Notes: generated from the letters alone by a model not told the origin. A stretch of DNA of 60,494 bases from Desulfobacteraceae bacterium (GCA_021737045.1 JAIPES010000006.1:1-60494), one strand, 5' to 3'. Shown: positions 15,421 to 24,288, counted from the first letter of the stretch. A program made the numbers and translations.

Positions 15421-16728
15421 TTATTGGCTCACCAGCCGGGGATTGACCCAAACCGCCCAGTCCTGGTTGCTGCTTTGGCCGGACTGAGCACGCAAAACAA
15501 TGTGGACAGGCTTGCCCGCCCAGGCCGACAGGTCTGCTTCCAGGGGGGTATATTGTCTTTTTGTAATGCGTTTGCGAAGCACCCTGCGGGACTTGTTGTC
15601 CGCGGATACAACCAAAACCGTCATCACAACCCCGTCTGAGCTTTCCGCGCCCTTGAGCAGCGCACCGGTGCTTTTAAACATCACGTTGCCGCCGAGTTTC
15701 ATCATCGGAAAACGCCCCTGTATCCATCCGCGGTCAACCCATTGCGGGTGGGTTTGCAAAAGATTGGCCGCCTTGTTGTCCGGATAAATGGTGCCGTTTT
15801 TCAGGGTTCTTGCAAACCCCCGTTTGTCGCTGTCTGAGCCCGGAAACGGCAGTTGCCCTGCCGCGCTTTTCCATGCGGCTTTGTTGGCATGAGCAAAAAA
15901 ATTATATTCGGTAACCAGGGGAATTGATATTTTCCGGGCCGGCAGGTTTGTCTTGCCGGCTGTTCCGGCATGCTGTGCAACTTTTTCGGTTGGTGATGGA
16001 TCGATTTGCGCGGTTTGAACGGGCCTTAACACGGCCCCGGTTTCCAGGGGTCTGGGCCCGGCGGCGCCGGCCTGGGTGTTTTCTGCGGTTTCATCTTCGG
16101 CCAGTTCAATGGCCTCTTCGGAATCAGGCGGCCCGGCGGCTTGTGCTTCAGCAGATTCAATCTCACTGCTGTCTGTCCATTTTTTTTGAAAATCATAGAC
16201 CAGGCTGCCAAAAGGGCGATCCGGATCTGTTTTGCGGACCAGGTATAAAAGAATCTGATCAGACATAATTTCCTCAGAACCGGTATCCCACCCGGTCGCA
16301 TCCGCCTGCGAATCCCGGCCGATTTTGAGAATCACCGCCCCCTTTTTGTCTTCTATGGGCGACAGGGTGCTGGAAAATCCTTCCAGGGGTTGTCCCCAGC
16401 GCAGCACATCGCCCTGGACATAAACCCCGTCCCTGCGTTTGACATCTTCATAATCGACTTGCAGAACAATTGCATTGCCGCGCCTTTCCAGCAATTTGAC
16501 TTCACCGATGCGGCCTTCATAGGTTCCGATGAATTCTTCAACCTCCTGCTCCAGGGAATCCTGGGCCGCATCCCCCAAAGTTTTGAGAAGGCCATCGAGC
16601 ACTCCGCTCTCCTGCTGCTGTGCTTCTGATTCTGAAGAGGTTTCTGATACCTGGGCAGGTAATGGGGCTGCAATGATCAATAAAAGAAAAAAAAGGAAAA
16701 AAGGCCGAAAAAAGACTTGGTTTTTCAT
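15421..16728 (-). CDS. Exported protein with C-terminal jelly-roll-like domain (member A)
   Basis: First gene of the operon; 435 residues from the ATG at 16728, chosen because GGGAGATGGAAA precedes it. A signal peptide (ending PLPAQ) leads to a region rich in Glu/Gln/Ser, then a small beta domain (about 75-165, with GRIGEVKLLERRGNAIVLQV), a Pro/Ala/Glu-rich linker, and a C-terminal domain of about 150 residues. That domain has GNVMFKSTGALLKGAESSDG and ADLSAWAGKPVHIVLRAQSG followed by WAVWVNPRLV, the pattern of jelly-roll, carbohydrate-binding-like modules (NPCBM or discoidin type). It lacks the YYLP module. A promoter-like sequence is at 16800-16828. Confidence 0.72.
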   Translation of the reverse strand: MKNQVFFRPFFLFFLLLIIAAPLPAQVSETSSESEAQQQESGVLDGLLKTLGDAAQDSLEQEVEEFIGTYEGRIGEVKLLERRGNAIVLQVDYEDVKRRDGVYVQGDVLRWGQPLEGFSSTLSPIEDKKGAVILKIGRDSQADATGWDTGSEEIMSDQILLYLVRKTDPDRPFGSLVYDFQKKWTDSSEIESAEAQAAGPPDSEEAIELAEDETAENTQAGAAGPRPLETGAVLRPVQTAQIDPSPTEKVAQHAGTAGKTNLPARKISIPLVTEYNFFAHANKAAWKSAAGQLPFPGSDSDKRGFARTLKNGTIYPDNKAANLLQTHPQWVDRGWIQGRFPMMKLGGNVMFKSTGALLKGAESSDGVVMTVLVVSADNKSRRVLRKRITKRQYTPLEADLSAWAGKPVHIVLRAQSGQSSNQDWAVWVNPRLVSQ

Positions 16729-16799
16729 TTTCCATCTCCCTGTCACTCGGGTGGGCAAAAACGGGATAGGTGCGAGGATTATTTTTTATGATAGAAAAT

Positions 16800-16828
16800 T
16801 GTATACTAAGCTTCAACCCCGATGTAAA
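16800..16828 (-). promoter_or_regulatory. Candidate sigma-70 promoter of the exported-protein operon
   Basis: Read on the minus strand, TTTACA is followed by 17 bases and TATACA, about 70 bases before the ATG at 16728. A second, overlapping possibility is TTGAAG, 17 bases, TATCAT. This is the only AT-rich promoter-like stretch between the operon and the HlyIII gene. Confidence 0.45.
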
Positions 16829-16929
16829 GGCTTAAATGCGATTTACTCGCTCATTTTAGTCGTAAAATCGCCTACAGCGCAAAATCCATGCAAAATAACG
16901 GAGAAACGGGAAAACAACGGATTTTGTTC

Positions 16930-16997
16930 TTCCGTAAAAAGCTTTTTGCTGCGTCCGATGTTTGTCAGGAAGGAAGCCCTGCGGCCGGGGTCAGGAA
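16930..16997 (-). repeat. Terminal fragment of repeat family B (copy B5)
   Basis: CCGTAAAAAGCTTTTTGC, then TGTCAGGAAGGAAGCCCTG and CGGCCGGGGTCAG match the palindromic end of the element at 1338-1400. The rest of the element is absent. The fragment overlaps the stop codon of the HlyIII-family gene at 16991. Confidence 0.75.
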
Positions 16998-17716
16998 AGC
17001 GGTGTGAGATGGATCAGAATGCCGATAAAATGCAGGGTGGAGCCGCCCAGAACAAACAAATGCCAGATGGCATGATTAAACGGCAGGCATTTGGATACGT
17101 AAAAGACCACGCCTGCGGTATAGACAAGCCCGCCAAAAACCACCCAATAGAGCAATCCATGAGGGAGTATGGCAATCATGGGTTTAATGGCGACAATGGC
17201 CAGCCAGCCCATGGCCAGGTAAATGGTGAGGCTGACAAACTTGTGCCGGCCCAGATATATCAGCTCGTAAATGAGTCCGGCCGCTGCCATGGTCCAGATC
17301 AGCGCAAGCAGACTCCAGCCCCAGGGACCGCGCATGGCAATCAACAGCACCGGGGTATAGGTGCCGGCGATCAACAGAAAAATCGAGGCATGATCCAGCC
17401 TGCGAAACAGGGTTTTTATCCGGGTGCCGGAAACCGCATGGTAAAGCGCGGAAGACAGATAAAGCATCAGCAGGCAGAACCCGTAAACGCCAAACCCGAC
17501 CATATGCCACAAATCGCCGCTTTTGCAGGCGAGAAACAGCAGCACCGCCAGGGCGGCAATGCTTAGCACCGCGCCGATGCCATGGGTGACCGAATTGGCC
17601 AGTTCCTCGGCAAAAGAGTAGCGCCGGCCGCCGGTCCGGTCTGGAGCATCCCCTTTGCCGGAACTTTCAACGGGATTTCTTTGAACTGGCTTTATCAAAT
17701 TCATGGCAATACCCAT
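16991..17716 (-). CDS. HlyIII / PAQR-family membrane protein (YqfA-like)
   Basis: About 241 residues with seven hydrophobic segments. Family landmarks are EELANSVTHGIGAVLS in the first segment, SSALYHAVSG between segments two and three, RLDHASIFLLIAGTYTPV, and NHAIWHLFVLGGSTLHF near the C-terminus. The Ser, His and Asp residues in these motifs form the metal site of the superfamily. Bacterial members have been linked to membrane homeostasis; the haemolysin name is historical. Two nearby in-frame ATGs (17716 and 17704) are possible starts, neither with a strong ribosome binding site. It follows the radical SAM gene in the same direction. Confidence 0.9.
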   Translation of the reverse strand: MGIAMNLIKPVQRNPVESSGKGDAPDRTGGRRYSFAEELANSVTHGIGAVLSIAALAVLLFLACKSGDLWHMVGFGVYGFCLLMLYLSSALYHAVSGTRIKTLFRRLDHASIFLLIAGTYTPVLLIAMRGPWGWSLLALIWTMAAAGLIYELIYLGRHKFVSLTIYLAMGWLAIVAIKPMIAILPHGLLYWVVFGGLVYTAGVVFYVSKCLPFNHAIWHLFVLGGSTLHFIGILIHLTPLS

Positions 17717-17774
17717 ATCACAAACCCATTGCAAAAGCGAACCGGCAATTGTTTTTCCGGCCGGCCGGGGGCGC

Positions 17775-18740
17775 TCAGGGCTGGTCTGCCTGACGGCCGG
17801 GCCGGAAATAATAAATCTGATCGCCGGATTTGCGGATCTCCACAAAACCTGCGGCGGTCAATTGCGCCATTTTATCGGCAACTGTTTGCGGGTCCATGGC
17901 CATGCCGCCTGCAATATCAGCAGCCGTGCACGGCCGGCGCAACAGCATGTCCAGGATCTCGGCTTCCATATCTTTTTCCGGGGCGGATGTATGTGTGTGG
18001 GCAAATTCAGCAATGACTTCGGCCTTTGGTCCCAAAACTTCGGCCAGGGCCTGAAGCCTGTCTGCGGGAACCTGGGCGGCATATTTTTCCGCAGGCGGCC
18101 GGACAGCGGTATTTAAATGAATGCGGTCCGGATCAATATCAGCCAAATGGGGATTTAAGGCCTCCATGGCCTCTTTTTTATCATTGATACCCGAAACAAT
18201 GAAAATCTCAAGCCAGATCCGGCCGGCATATTGTTTCCGGAACCCGGCCAGGCCGGAGACCATTTTTTCAAATGAAATATCTGCATGGGGGCGGTTGATA
18301 CGCTGAAAACTTTCTGCATCATGACCGTCAAACGAAGGCAGCACCACGTCTGCGGCCTGCAGGTCCTTTTGGACGGCTGTATCCCCCAAAAAAGAACCGT
18401 TTGTGAGCACGGCCACCGGAAAAGTCGAGATCCGACGGATTTCCCGGATAATGGCGCCAATTTCGCTGTTCAGAGTCGGTTCCCCGGAGCCGCCCACAGT
18501 GATGTAATCCGGTCTCGCCCCGGCATCCAGACGGGTTTGAAGTTCTGCCAGGATACGGTCTTTTTCAATATATGGCCGCCGGGTAACAGTGGTCTGGCGT
18601 GTGCGGCCGATCTGGCAGTAAATGCAGTCATATGTGCAGGTTTTGTACGGCACGATATCCACCCCCAGAGACAGCCCCAGGCGGCGGGAAGGCACGGGCC
18701 CGTAAACAAGTGAATCCGGTAGTTTTTGATCTCTTGGCAA
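17775..18740 (-). CDS. Radical SAM protein with C-terminal winged-helix domain
   Basis: A 321-residue protein with the cluster motif CTYDCIYC (CxxxCxxC) at about residues 35-42, preceded by YGPVPSRRLGLSLG, a pattern seen in the COG0731-type radical SAM enzymes related to wybutosine synthesis. GGSGEPTLN supplies the SAM-binding glycine motif. After the barrel, the last 70 residues (CTAADIAGGMAMDPQTVADK and following) resemble a winged helix. The frame opens with TTG at 18740 preceded by AAGGATG, which is the best start available. The substrate is unknown; these proteins act in the cytoplasm with a 4Fe-4S cluster. No obvious partner genes. Confidence 0.85.
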   Translation of the reverse strand: MPRDQKLPDSLVYGPVPSRRLGLSLGVDIVPYKTCTYDCIYCQIGRTRQTTVTRRPYIEKDRILAELQTRLDAGARPDYITVGGSGEPTLNSEIGAIIREIRRISTFPVAVLTNGSFLGDTAVQKDLQAADVVLPSFDGHDAESFQRINRPHADISFEKMVSGLAGFRKQYAGRIWLEIFIVSGINDKKEAMEALNPHLADIDPDRIHLNTAVRPPAEKYAAQVPADRLQALAEVLGPKAEVIAEFAHTHTSAPEKDMEAEILDMLLRRPCTAADIAGGMAMDPQTVADKMAQLTAAGFVEIRKSGDQIYYFRPGRQADQP

Positions 18741-18771
18741 AGCGGACGCATCCTTTTTGGAAAATGTGGGT

Positions 18772-20061
18772 TTATTTCAGAAAATCCAGTGTCTTGGCCA
18801 CGGCATTGAGCTTGCTGTAAAGCATATCCCATTCTATGCGCACCGCCTTGAGCATTTCCTCCCAGTTGCCAAACAGATCGTCATTGATCTTCTGCTTTTT
18901 CGCAGCCGGCAGCCGGCTGATGTGGGTGTAGAGCTCTGAGAGCTTTTGCGCGCAATGCATCCGGTCAAACTCTCTTGCCGTCTCCAGAGCATTTTCGGAA
19001 TATACCTGCAGCCGGCCATTTTCTGCAAAACACCGGCCAATGGCCTGGGCAAAGGTCTCAGGGTCAGCATTTTCATCCAGCAGACGGCCGTTGTGTTCGT
19101 CTCTGACCACTTCGCGCACACCCGAGGCATCCAGGGCCACCACGGGATTGCCCGCGGCCATGGCCTCTGTGACAACCATGCCCTGGGTTTCGGACTTGGA
19201 GGAAAATACAAACAGATCCATGGCATGGTAGGCATTGACCAGTGCATCCCCGGTCTGCTTGCCGGCCATCACCAAGCGGTCGCCCAAGCCCTGTCCGGCC
19301 AAAGCCTTCTCCATTTGCTTTTTTTCCGGGCCGTCGCCCACCACCACGAACCATGCCCGGGTATCCTGCTTCATGTAGGCGGCCACCGCCCGGGTCAGAA
19401 AAGACAGGTTTTTCTCCCTGGCCAGCCGCCCCAAATGACCGATCACACGGGCATTTTGCGGAATGCTGAATTCTTTTCGGAATTGTTTGCCGCTGCCATC
19501 CTGAAATGCCTCGAAATCCACTCCCGTGGGAATGGATGTAACCGGTGTTTTGACCCCTCGCTGCTTTAGCAGGTCTGCAATGCTCTGGCTCGGGGCCACC
19601 ACATGGGTGCACATATTGGCATAGGCTGTTGTCATTTGGATCACAAATTTCTTCATGGTCGGCGACTGGGAGGAAACATAATGGGTGTACTGCTCATAGA
19701 GGGTATGATGGGTAAACACCAGGGGCAGGCCCCGGCGGTATGCCGTTCTCATGGCCGCATCCCCGAGCAGAAACGGATGGTGGCTGTGGATGATGTTCGG
19801 AGCAAATGCATCGATTTCCTCATCAATGATAAAGGGAATCGGGATGCTCACGGAGAAATCACTGCCGTTGAAATTCTGGATGGCCGGGACCCGAAGTACC
19901 CGGGAAGTCTTTTCCCGGCCGGGTTTTTTGTCCGGAAACGTGGGGGCCACGATAAGCACCTCACGGCCGAGTTTTCTCAGGTCGGTTTCAAACAGGGAAA
20001 CCGACCGGGCCACGCCCCCCACATGGGGCAGATAGGTATTGGTGAACATGCAGATGTTCAT
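18772..20061 (-). CDS. Glycosyltransferase family 4 (GT-B) enzyme
   Basis: A 429-residue GT-B protein. The N-terminal half opens with MFTNTYLPHVGGVARSV, the usual GT4 acceptor-domain start, and includes HSHHPFLLGDAA and FTHHTLYEQYTHY, typical of diacylglycerol glucosyltransferase-like members. The C-terminal half has GRLAREKNLSFL, VVVGDGPEKKQM and SSKSETQGMVVTEAMAAG, which contains the EX7E nucleotide-sugar motif. The ATG at 20061 overlaps the stop of the upstream glycosidase-like gene by ATGA, which indicates translational coupling. Likely role: transfer of a hexose to a lipid or glycan at the inner membrane. The acceptor is not determinable. Confidence 0.88.
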   Translation of the reverse strand: MNICMFTNTYLPHVGGVARSVSLFETDLRKLGREVLIVAPTFPDKKPGREKTSRVLRVPAIQNFNGSDFSVSIPIPFIIDEEIDAFAPNIIHSHHPFLLGDAAMRTAYRRGLPLVFTHHTLYEQYTHYVSSQSPTMKKFVIQMTTAYANMCTHVVAPSQSIADLLKQRGVKTPVTSIPTGVDFEAFQDGSGKQFRKEFSIPQNARVIGHLGRLAREKNLSFLTRAVAAYMKQDTRAWFVVVGDGPEKKQMEKALAGQGLGDRLVMAGKQTGDALVNAYHAMDLFVFSSKSETQGMVVTEAMAAGNPVVALDASGVREVVRDEHNGRLLDENADPETFAQAIGRCFAENGRLQVYSENALETAREFDRMHCAQKLSELYTHISRLPAAKKQKINDDLFGNWEEMLKAVRIEWDMLYSKLNAVAKTLDFLK

Positions 20062-22331
20062 TTTTCCCACACCTTGATATGCATTTCATTGTCCTGGGAT
20101 CCGGCTTCCACGGCTGCGTTCTCATAGCCGGGCACCTGAACGGATATATCCGGACACCCGCTTCGCCACTGCCCGTTGATCTGCACTTCAAGGCAGCCCT
20201 GCCCCGGGGTCAGGGTCACGCTCACAGGTCCGTGAGGGGTGGGTGTGGGGCCAAAAAACAATGGCTCGTTTCCAGAAAGCCATTGCCTGAAAATTCCCGA
20301 ACCAATGATCAGATGATTTTCTTCTTCGCGCACAAACAGGTTGCGAATCATAACCACCCATTCGGCCGCAGCCCAGCCGTGCTGACCGTCGCCCATGCAA
20401 CCGCCCAGGGTGTGGGGGTGGATGGCCTCGGGCCACTGGCCGGTGGATGTGGCCAGTTCAGCCACTTTTTCGATCAGGTCCTTATAGCGCGGATCTCCGG
20501 CCCGAAGCAGGCTCTGGGCAATATCCAGGGTGAGATACGCATTGATTCCGGAATGAATCATGTCCTGAAAAAACGCCCCCTTATGAAAACAGTCATTCAT
20601 GAGGTACTCCACGGTTTCCATAATCCGGGGCTCAGCCGCAGGGGTGATCTGAAGGGGATAATCAGCCACAAGCGATCCAATGGCCCCGGCATCCATTCGC
20701 CGGTACGGCGAGGCCGGGATGGCGTTTTTGCTTTTGGCCTCGGGAATGGCGGCAATGCTTCCGAATATGCACTTGTAAAAATCCTGGTAAAACCGGTTAA
20801 ACCGGTCTGCCATGGAAGGGCTGTGAAACTGTCCGGCCATCTTTGATGCCGCCTTAAGCCCGGCCAGACCCCAGAAATCATCCCAGTAATAATAATCATT
20901 GGGTCCCAGGTGCTCGGCGCTGAACCCCGCCGGCAGCAGCCCGCCGTGTCGTATGCCCGGACTTTTGGGCGCCCGTTTTTCCTGGATCCATTCCGCGGCC
21001 TTGAGAACCGAATCCAGCCAGGTCTTTGGCGGCCGTGTACCGCTGAGTTCCAGGTACCGGTTCATGATCCACAGCACCTGGCCGTTAGAGTCCCATTCAC
21101 CCTCCTGGGACCGGAAATATCCACTCCTGCGCTGCCGCTGGGGAAACCGGTCGATCCGGATGCGGCTTCGTTCGCACATGTTGGCGCTCATCATGGCGTT
21201 TAACATCAAGCAGGCATCCCGGAACCAGAACCGGTTATAGGTATACGGACCCGGAACCGGATCACCCGCGGACAAAAGCAGCAAAGAGCGAACGGCGGTG
21301 TCATACAAAAACTGAATTTTTTCATCCGGGACCCGCAGCCGGGCCGTATCCGAAAGATGCTCCTGCCATGAGCGCATGGTGATTTTCCGGCGCTCGGAAG
21401 CCGGCGGCATATCCTTTTCCAGGTCCACTGACACCCGGATGCGGCGCGCCTGATTTTCCTCTAAGCGGAAAAACGCAGCAGAAGTGGCCATGCCTACGCT
21501 GCATTTGACCCGTTTGACATTGGAGGCCACATCCGCCCATTTGCCAAACACATCTCCCTCGCCATAATCAGAAAACAAAACCTTGTCCGGCACCTGATCC
21601 ATATAAACCCTGGTATGACGGTTCACCAGCCAGAATGGCCGGGCATGATTCTGAAATTCAATGGATTCAACAAACTGAATGCCTTCAGGATTATAGGGCC
21701 GCAGGGTCACAACCAGCCATCCTCCGGGTGCAGACTGCCCGGTGTAATCAATCTGCGCATACCCGGAACTGTTTTGGGTTTCCATCCGCAGGCCGGTTTC
21801 CAGGTCCATTCCTTTTTCACTGCACTGATGCACGAGCTTTAAGGTGTTTTCATCCATATCCAGATGCTGGTTTGAATTCTCCAGCGCCGAGGGAAGCAGT
21901 GTTCTGCCGTTTGCGTCAATGATCCAGCAGTCCACGGACCAGCCGTCATACAACGGTGTGACCAGGCCCCTGGGATCCATGATGGGATAGACCTGCAGGT
22001 CGGGATGGCCCACAGCGGTCCAGTTGCGATGGGTAAGATTGACGTGGCTGAAGGCAAACCCCCGAGGGATAAAGGAATAATCCGATGGATTGAACTGCCG
22101 CTGGACCCAGTAAGGCCAGATCCAGTCCAGGTTGTACTGAATGGCCTTGGTGTTGACCAGGCCCCGGGCGTGGAAGATAATGCCGGCCCGCAGCAATTCA
22201 ATCGGCTCCTGGACCTCCGAGGGCTGGGAAAACCGCCGCACCTGCGCGGCCAGCTTGATCGGATCGATAACGCCAAATCGTTTGGCTGCCCGCTTAATGA
22301 TAAATTTCCAGGGTACCCATCGCGTGAACAT
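20058..22331 (-). CDS. Six-hairpin (glucoamylase-like) glycosidase-family protein
   Basis: A 757-residue cytoplasmic-type protein (no signal peptide). The first 330 residues are beta-rich; the remainder is an alpha-helical toroid as in GH15/GH63/GH78-type enzymes. Supporting segments are YTYNRFWFRDACLMLNAM (substrate-pocket Trp-Arg-Asp), EGEWDSNGQVLWI (candidate general acid Glu), DYYYWDDFWGLAGL and GQHGWAAAEWVVMIRN, and a C-terminal SVTLTPGQGCLEVQING strand. Exact family and substrate are unknown. It is coupled (ATGA) to the GT4 gene, suggesting they act on the same glucan or glycolipid. ATG follows AAGGAGTTTTC, and a promoter-like sequence lies at 22375-22403. Confidence 0.7.
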   Translation of the reverse strand: MFTRWVPWKFIIKRAAKRFGVIDPIKLAAQVRRFSQPSEVQEPIELLRAGIIFHARGLVNTKAIQYNLDWIWPYWVQRQFNPSDYSFIPRGFAFSHVNLTHRNWTAVGHPDLQVYPIMDPRGLVTPLYDGWSVDCWIIDANGRTLLPSALENSNQHLDMDENTLKLVHQCSEKGMDLETGLRMETQNSSGYAQIDYTGQSAPGGWLVVTLRPYNPEGIQFVESIEFQNHARPFWLVNRHTRVYMDQVPDKVLFSDYGEGDVFGKWADVASNVKRVKCSVGMATSAAFFRLEENQARRIRVSVDLEKDMPPASERRKITMRSWQEHLSDTARLRVPDEKIQFLYDTAVRSLLLLSAGDPVPGPYTYNRFWFRDACLMLNAMMSANMCERSRIRIDRFPQRQRRSGYFRSQEGEWDSNGQVLWIMNRYLELSGTRPPKTWLDSVLKAAEWIQEKRAPKSPGIRHGGLLPAGFSAEHLGPNDYYYWDDFWGLAGLKAASKMAGQFHSPSMADRFNRFYQDFYKCIFGSIAAIPEAKSKNAIPASPYRRMDAGAIGSLVADYPLQITPAAEPRIMETVEYLMNDCFHKGAFFQDMIHSGINAYLTLDIAQSLLRAGDPRYKDLIEKVAELATSTGQWPEAIHPHTLGGCMGDGQHGWAAAEWVVMIRNLFVREEENHLIIGSGIFRQWLSGNEPLFFGPTPTPHGPVSVTLTPGQGCLEVQINGQWRSGCPDISVQVPGYENAAVEAGSQDNEMHIKVWEK

Positions 22332-22374
22332 GAAAACTCCTTGTTTATAAAAATTGCAATGGACTTAAACAAAT

Positions 22375-22403
22375 AAAATAATGCACAGCCGGCCGGTTTT
22401 CAA
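22375..22403 (-). promoter_or_regulatory. Candidate promoter for the glycosidase-glycosyltransferase pair
   Basis: On the minus strand TTGAAA, 17 bases, TATTTT, about 45 bases before the ATG at 22331. The match to sigma-70 consensus is moderate. Confidence 0.35.
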
Positions 22404-22559
22404 TGGGTCGGAGTGTTTGTTGAAATCATCGGCCTCTTGCAAACACGCCATAAAGTATGAAATGGAAACGACACCCCCGGAAACTATGCAATAGACTTTA
22501 TCCGGGATAACAATTGTGCTATTGTGACAGAAAAGCACCGGGGCGTAAACCGTGACAGT

Positions 22560-22625
22560 ATCGCAAAAAGCCTTTTACATGGCTTGATGCTTGTCAGGAA
22601 GGAAGCCCTTCCCAGGGCCAAACCC
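22560..22625 (-). repeat. Degenerate end of repeat family B (copy B6)
   Basis: GCAAAAAGCCTTTTACATGG followed by CTTGTCAGGAAGGAAGCCCT matches the palindromic end and the GGAAGGAAGCCC block of family B, with several changes. Nothing further of the element is left. The surrounding stretch 22404-22559 has no gene that I can support. Confidence 0.6.
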
Positions 22626-22679
22626 CGGGACCAAGGTATTAAAGGCGGCTTTTTAACGTTGCTTTAAACTGAACTGAGA

Positions 22680-22780
22680 GATTTTCAAGTTTGCCGCAGA
22701 TACAAGGAAGCCGATGTTGAGCCATGGTCGGCTATGCGCGATATCGGCTGAGACATTAGATGCGGCAAACTTTGAGAATC
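22680..22780. repeat. 101-base near-palindrome upstream of the S1-domain gene
   Basis: The left arm GATTTTCAAGTTTGCCGCA pairs with the right arm TGCGGCAAACTTTGAGAATC, with one bulge and one mismatch. Inside is a second stem, GCCGAT with ATCGGC, around CATGG. It ends about 40 bases before the ATG at 22822, so the transcript of this gene could start within or upstream of it. Its architecture (two nested stems) resembles family A, but the sequence differs. Confidence 0.7.
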
Positions 22781-22821
22781 GCAGCTACTGATTTATAGAC
22801 TGATTTGCTGGAGCAAAAACC

Positions 22822-24285
22822 ATGTCCGAAAATGACATCCCGGAAGAAAACGGATCTGATGAAGAAGAAAGCTTTGCGGATCTGTTTGAATCCTACATGA
22901 GCGAAATGAAAGACGATCTGCACATCGGCGAACAGATCACCGGCGAGATCATCGCCATTGGACAAGACAGTGTGTTTGTCAGCACCGGCACCAAGATCGA
23001 CGGGGTGGCGGCCAAATCCGAACTCACGGACAAGGAAGGCAATTTCCCTTACAGCCTGGGCGATCCGCTCACCCTTTACGTGGTATCAAAAGATGACAGC
23101 GAAATCCGGCTTTCGAAAAGCATGACCGCGGAAAGCGGCATCCACCAGCTCTATGAAGCCCAGCGCGCCAAGGTACCGGTCCAGGGCAAGGTCACTGAAA
23201 CCTGCAAGGGCGGGTTCCGGGTCAATGTTTCCGGAAAAACCGCTTTCTGCCCGGTCAGCCAGATGGATGTGACCTATGTGGAAACCCCGGAGGATTATGT
23301 GGGCGGGGAATACGATTTTCTCATCACCCGTATCGAGGAAAGGGGCCGAAACATCGTGGTCTCCCGCCGGGAACTGCTTGAGCGCCACATGGCCGAACAA
23401 AGAGAACAGTTTCTCAAGACCGTGTCCGTTGGCGATATCGTTGACGGACGGGTCACCCGGCTGATGCCCTATGGGGCATTTGTGGAACTTACCGCCGGGG
23501 TGGAGGGCATGGTCCACATATCCGAGATTTCCTGGTCCAGACTCGAAAAGCCTGAAGATGCCGTGTCTGCCGGAGATCCGGTGCGCGTCAAGATCCTTGA
23601 TATCCGGGAGCCGGAAAAACCGGGCCAGACGGGCCGAATTTCGCTATCCATGAAGCAGGCCGCCGGTGATCCCTGGCAGGATATTTCCCAAAAATTCAGC
23701 CTTGGCGACAAGGTTGACGGTATGGTCACCCGGTGTGCGGATTTCGGGGCATTTGTGGAAATCGCCCCGGGCGTGGAGGGCTTGGTGCACATCAGTGAAA
23801 TGAGCTATAAAAAGCGCGTGCTAAAGGCAGAAGACGAGGTATCGCCGGGCCAGCACGTGGCTGTGATGATCAAGGGCATTGACCCGGAAAAACGCCGGAT
23901 TTCTCTGAGCATGAAAGATGCGGAAGGCGATCCCTGGATCAATATAGAAAACCGGTACAAACCCGGCCAGCAGGTCACCGGCACCATTGAGAAAAAGGAA
24001 TCCTTCGGTTATTTCGTGTCCATAGAGCCTGGTGTGGTGGGACTGCTGCCTGTATCCAAAATCAATAACGCCCCCAATGCCAGACAGATCGAGGGCTTAA
24101 AAGTCGATGATCCCATCGCTGTAACCATTGAAGCCATTCACGCCGCAGACCGCAAAATCTCGCTTGCCCCGGCAGACGCTGCGGATAAAGGCGATTGGCA
24201 GTCCTTTAAAAAAACCGCCCAGACCGATTCCGGCATGGGCGATCTGGGAGAAAAACTCAAGGCTGCCTTGAAATCCAAAAAATGA
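22822..24285 (+). CDS. Protein with five S1 RNA-binding domains (ribosomal S1-like)
   Basis: A 487-residue protein: an acidic N-terminus (about 1-32), then five S1 modules at about 34-100, 113-187, 200-277, 288-362 and 373-445. Modules three and four are the most canonical, with YGAFVELTAGVEGMVHISE and FGAFVEIAPGVEGLVHISEM and the closing RISLSMK strand. A typical full-length ribosomal protein S1 has six modules and is longer, so this may be a divergent S1 or a separate RNA-binding regulator. It likely binds single-stranded RNA on the ribosome. It is a single gene flanked by palindromic repeats on both sides. Confidence 0.88.
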   Translation: MSENDIPEENGSDEEESFADLFESYMSEMKDDLHIGEQITGEIIAIGQDSVFVSTGTKIDGVAAKSELTDKEGNFPYSLGDPLTLYVVSKDDSEIRLSKSMTAESGIHQLYEAQRAKVPVQGKVTETCKGGFRVNVSGKTAFCPVSQMDVTYVETPEDYVGGEYDFLITRIEERGRNIVVSRRELLERHMAEQREQFLKTVSVGDIVDGRVTRLMPYGAFVELTAGVEGMVHISEISWSRLEKPEDAVSAGDPVRVKILDIREPEKPGQTGRISLSMKQAAGDPWQDISQKFSLGDKVDGMVTRCADFGAFVEIAPGVEGLVHISEMSYKKRVLKAEDEVSPGQHVAVMIKGIDPEKRRISLSMKDAEGDPWINIENRYKPGQQVTGTIEKKESFGYFVSIEPGVVGLLPVSKINNAPNARQIEGLKVDDPIAVTIEAIHAADRKISLAPADAADKGDWQSFKKTAQTDSGMGDLGEKLKAALKSKK

Positions 24286-24288
24286 TGA

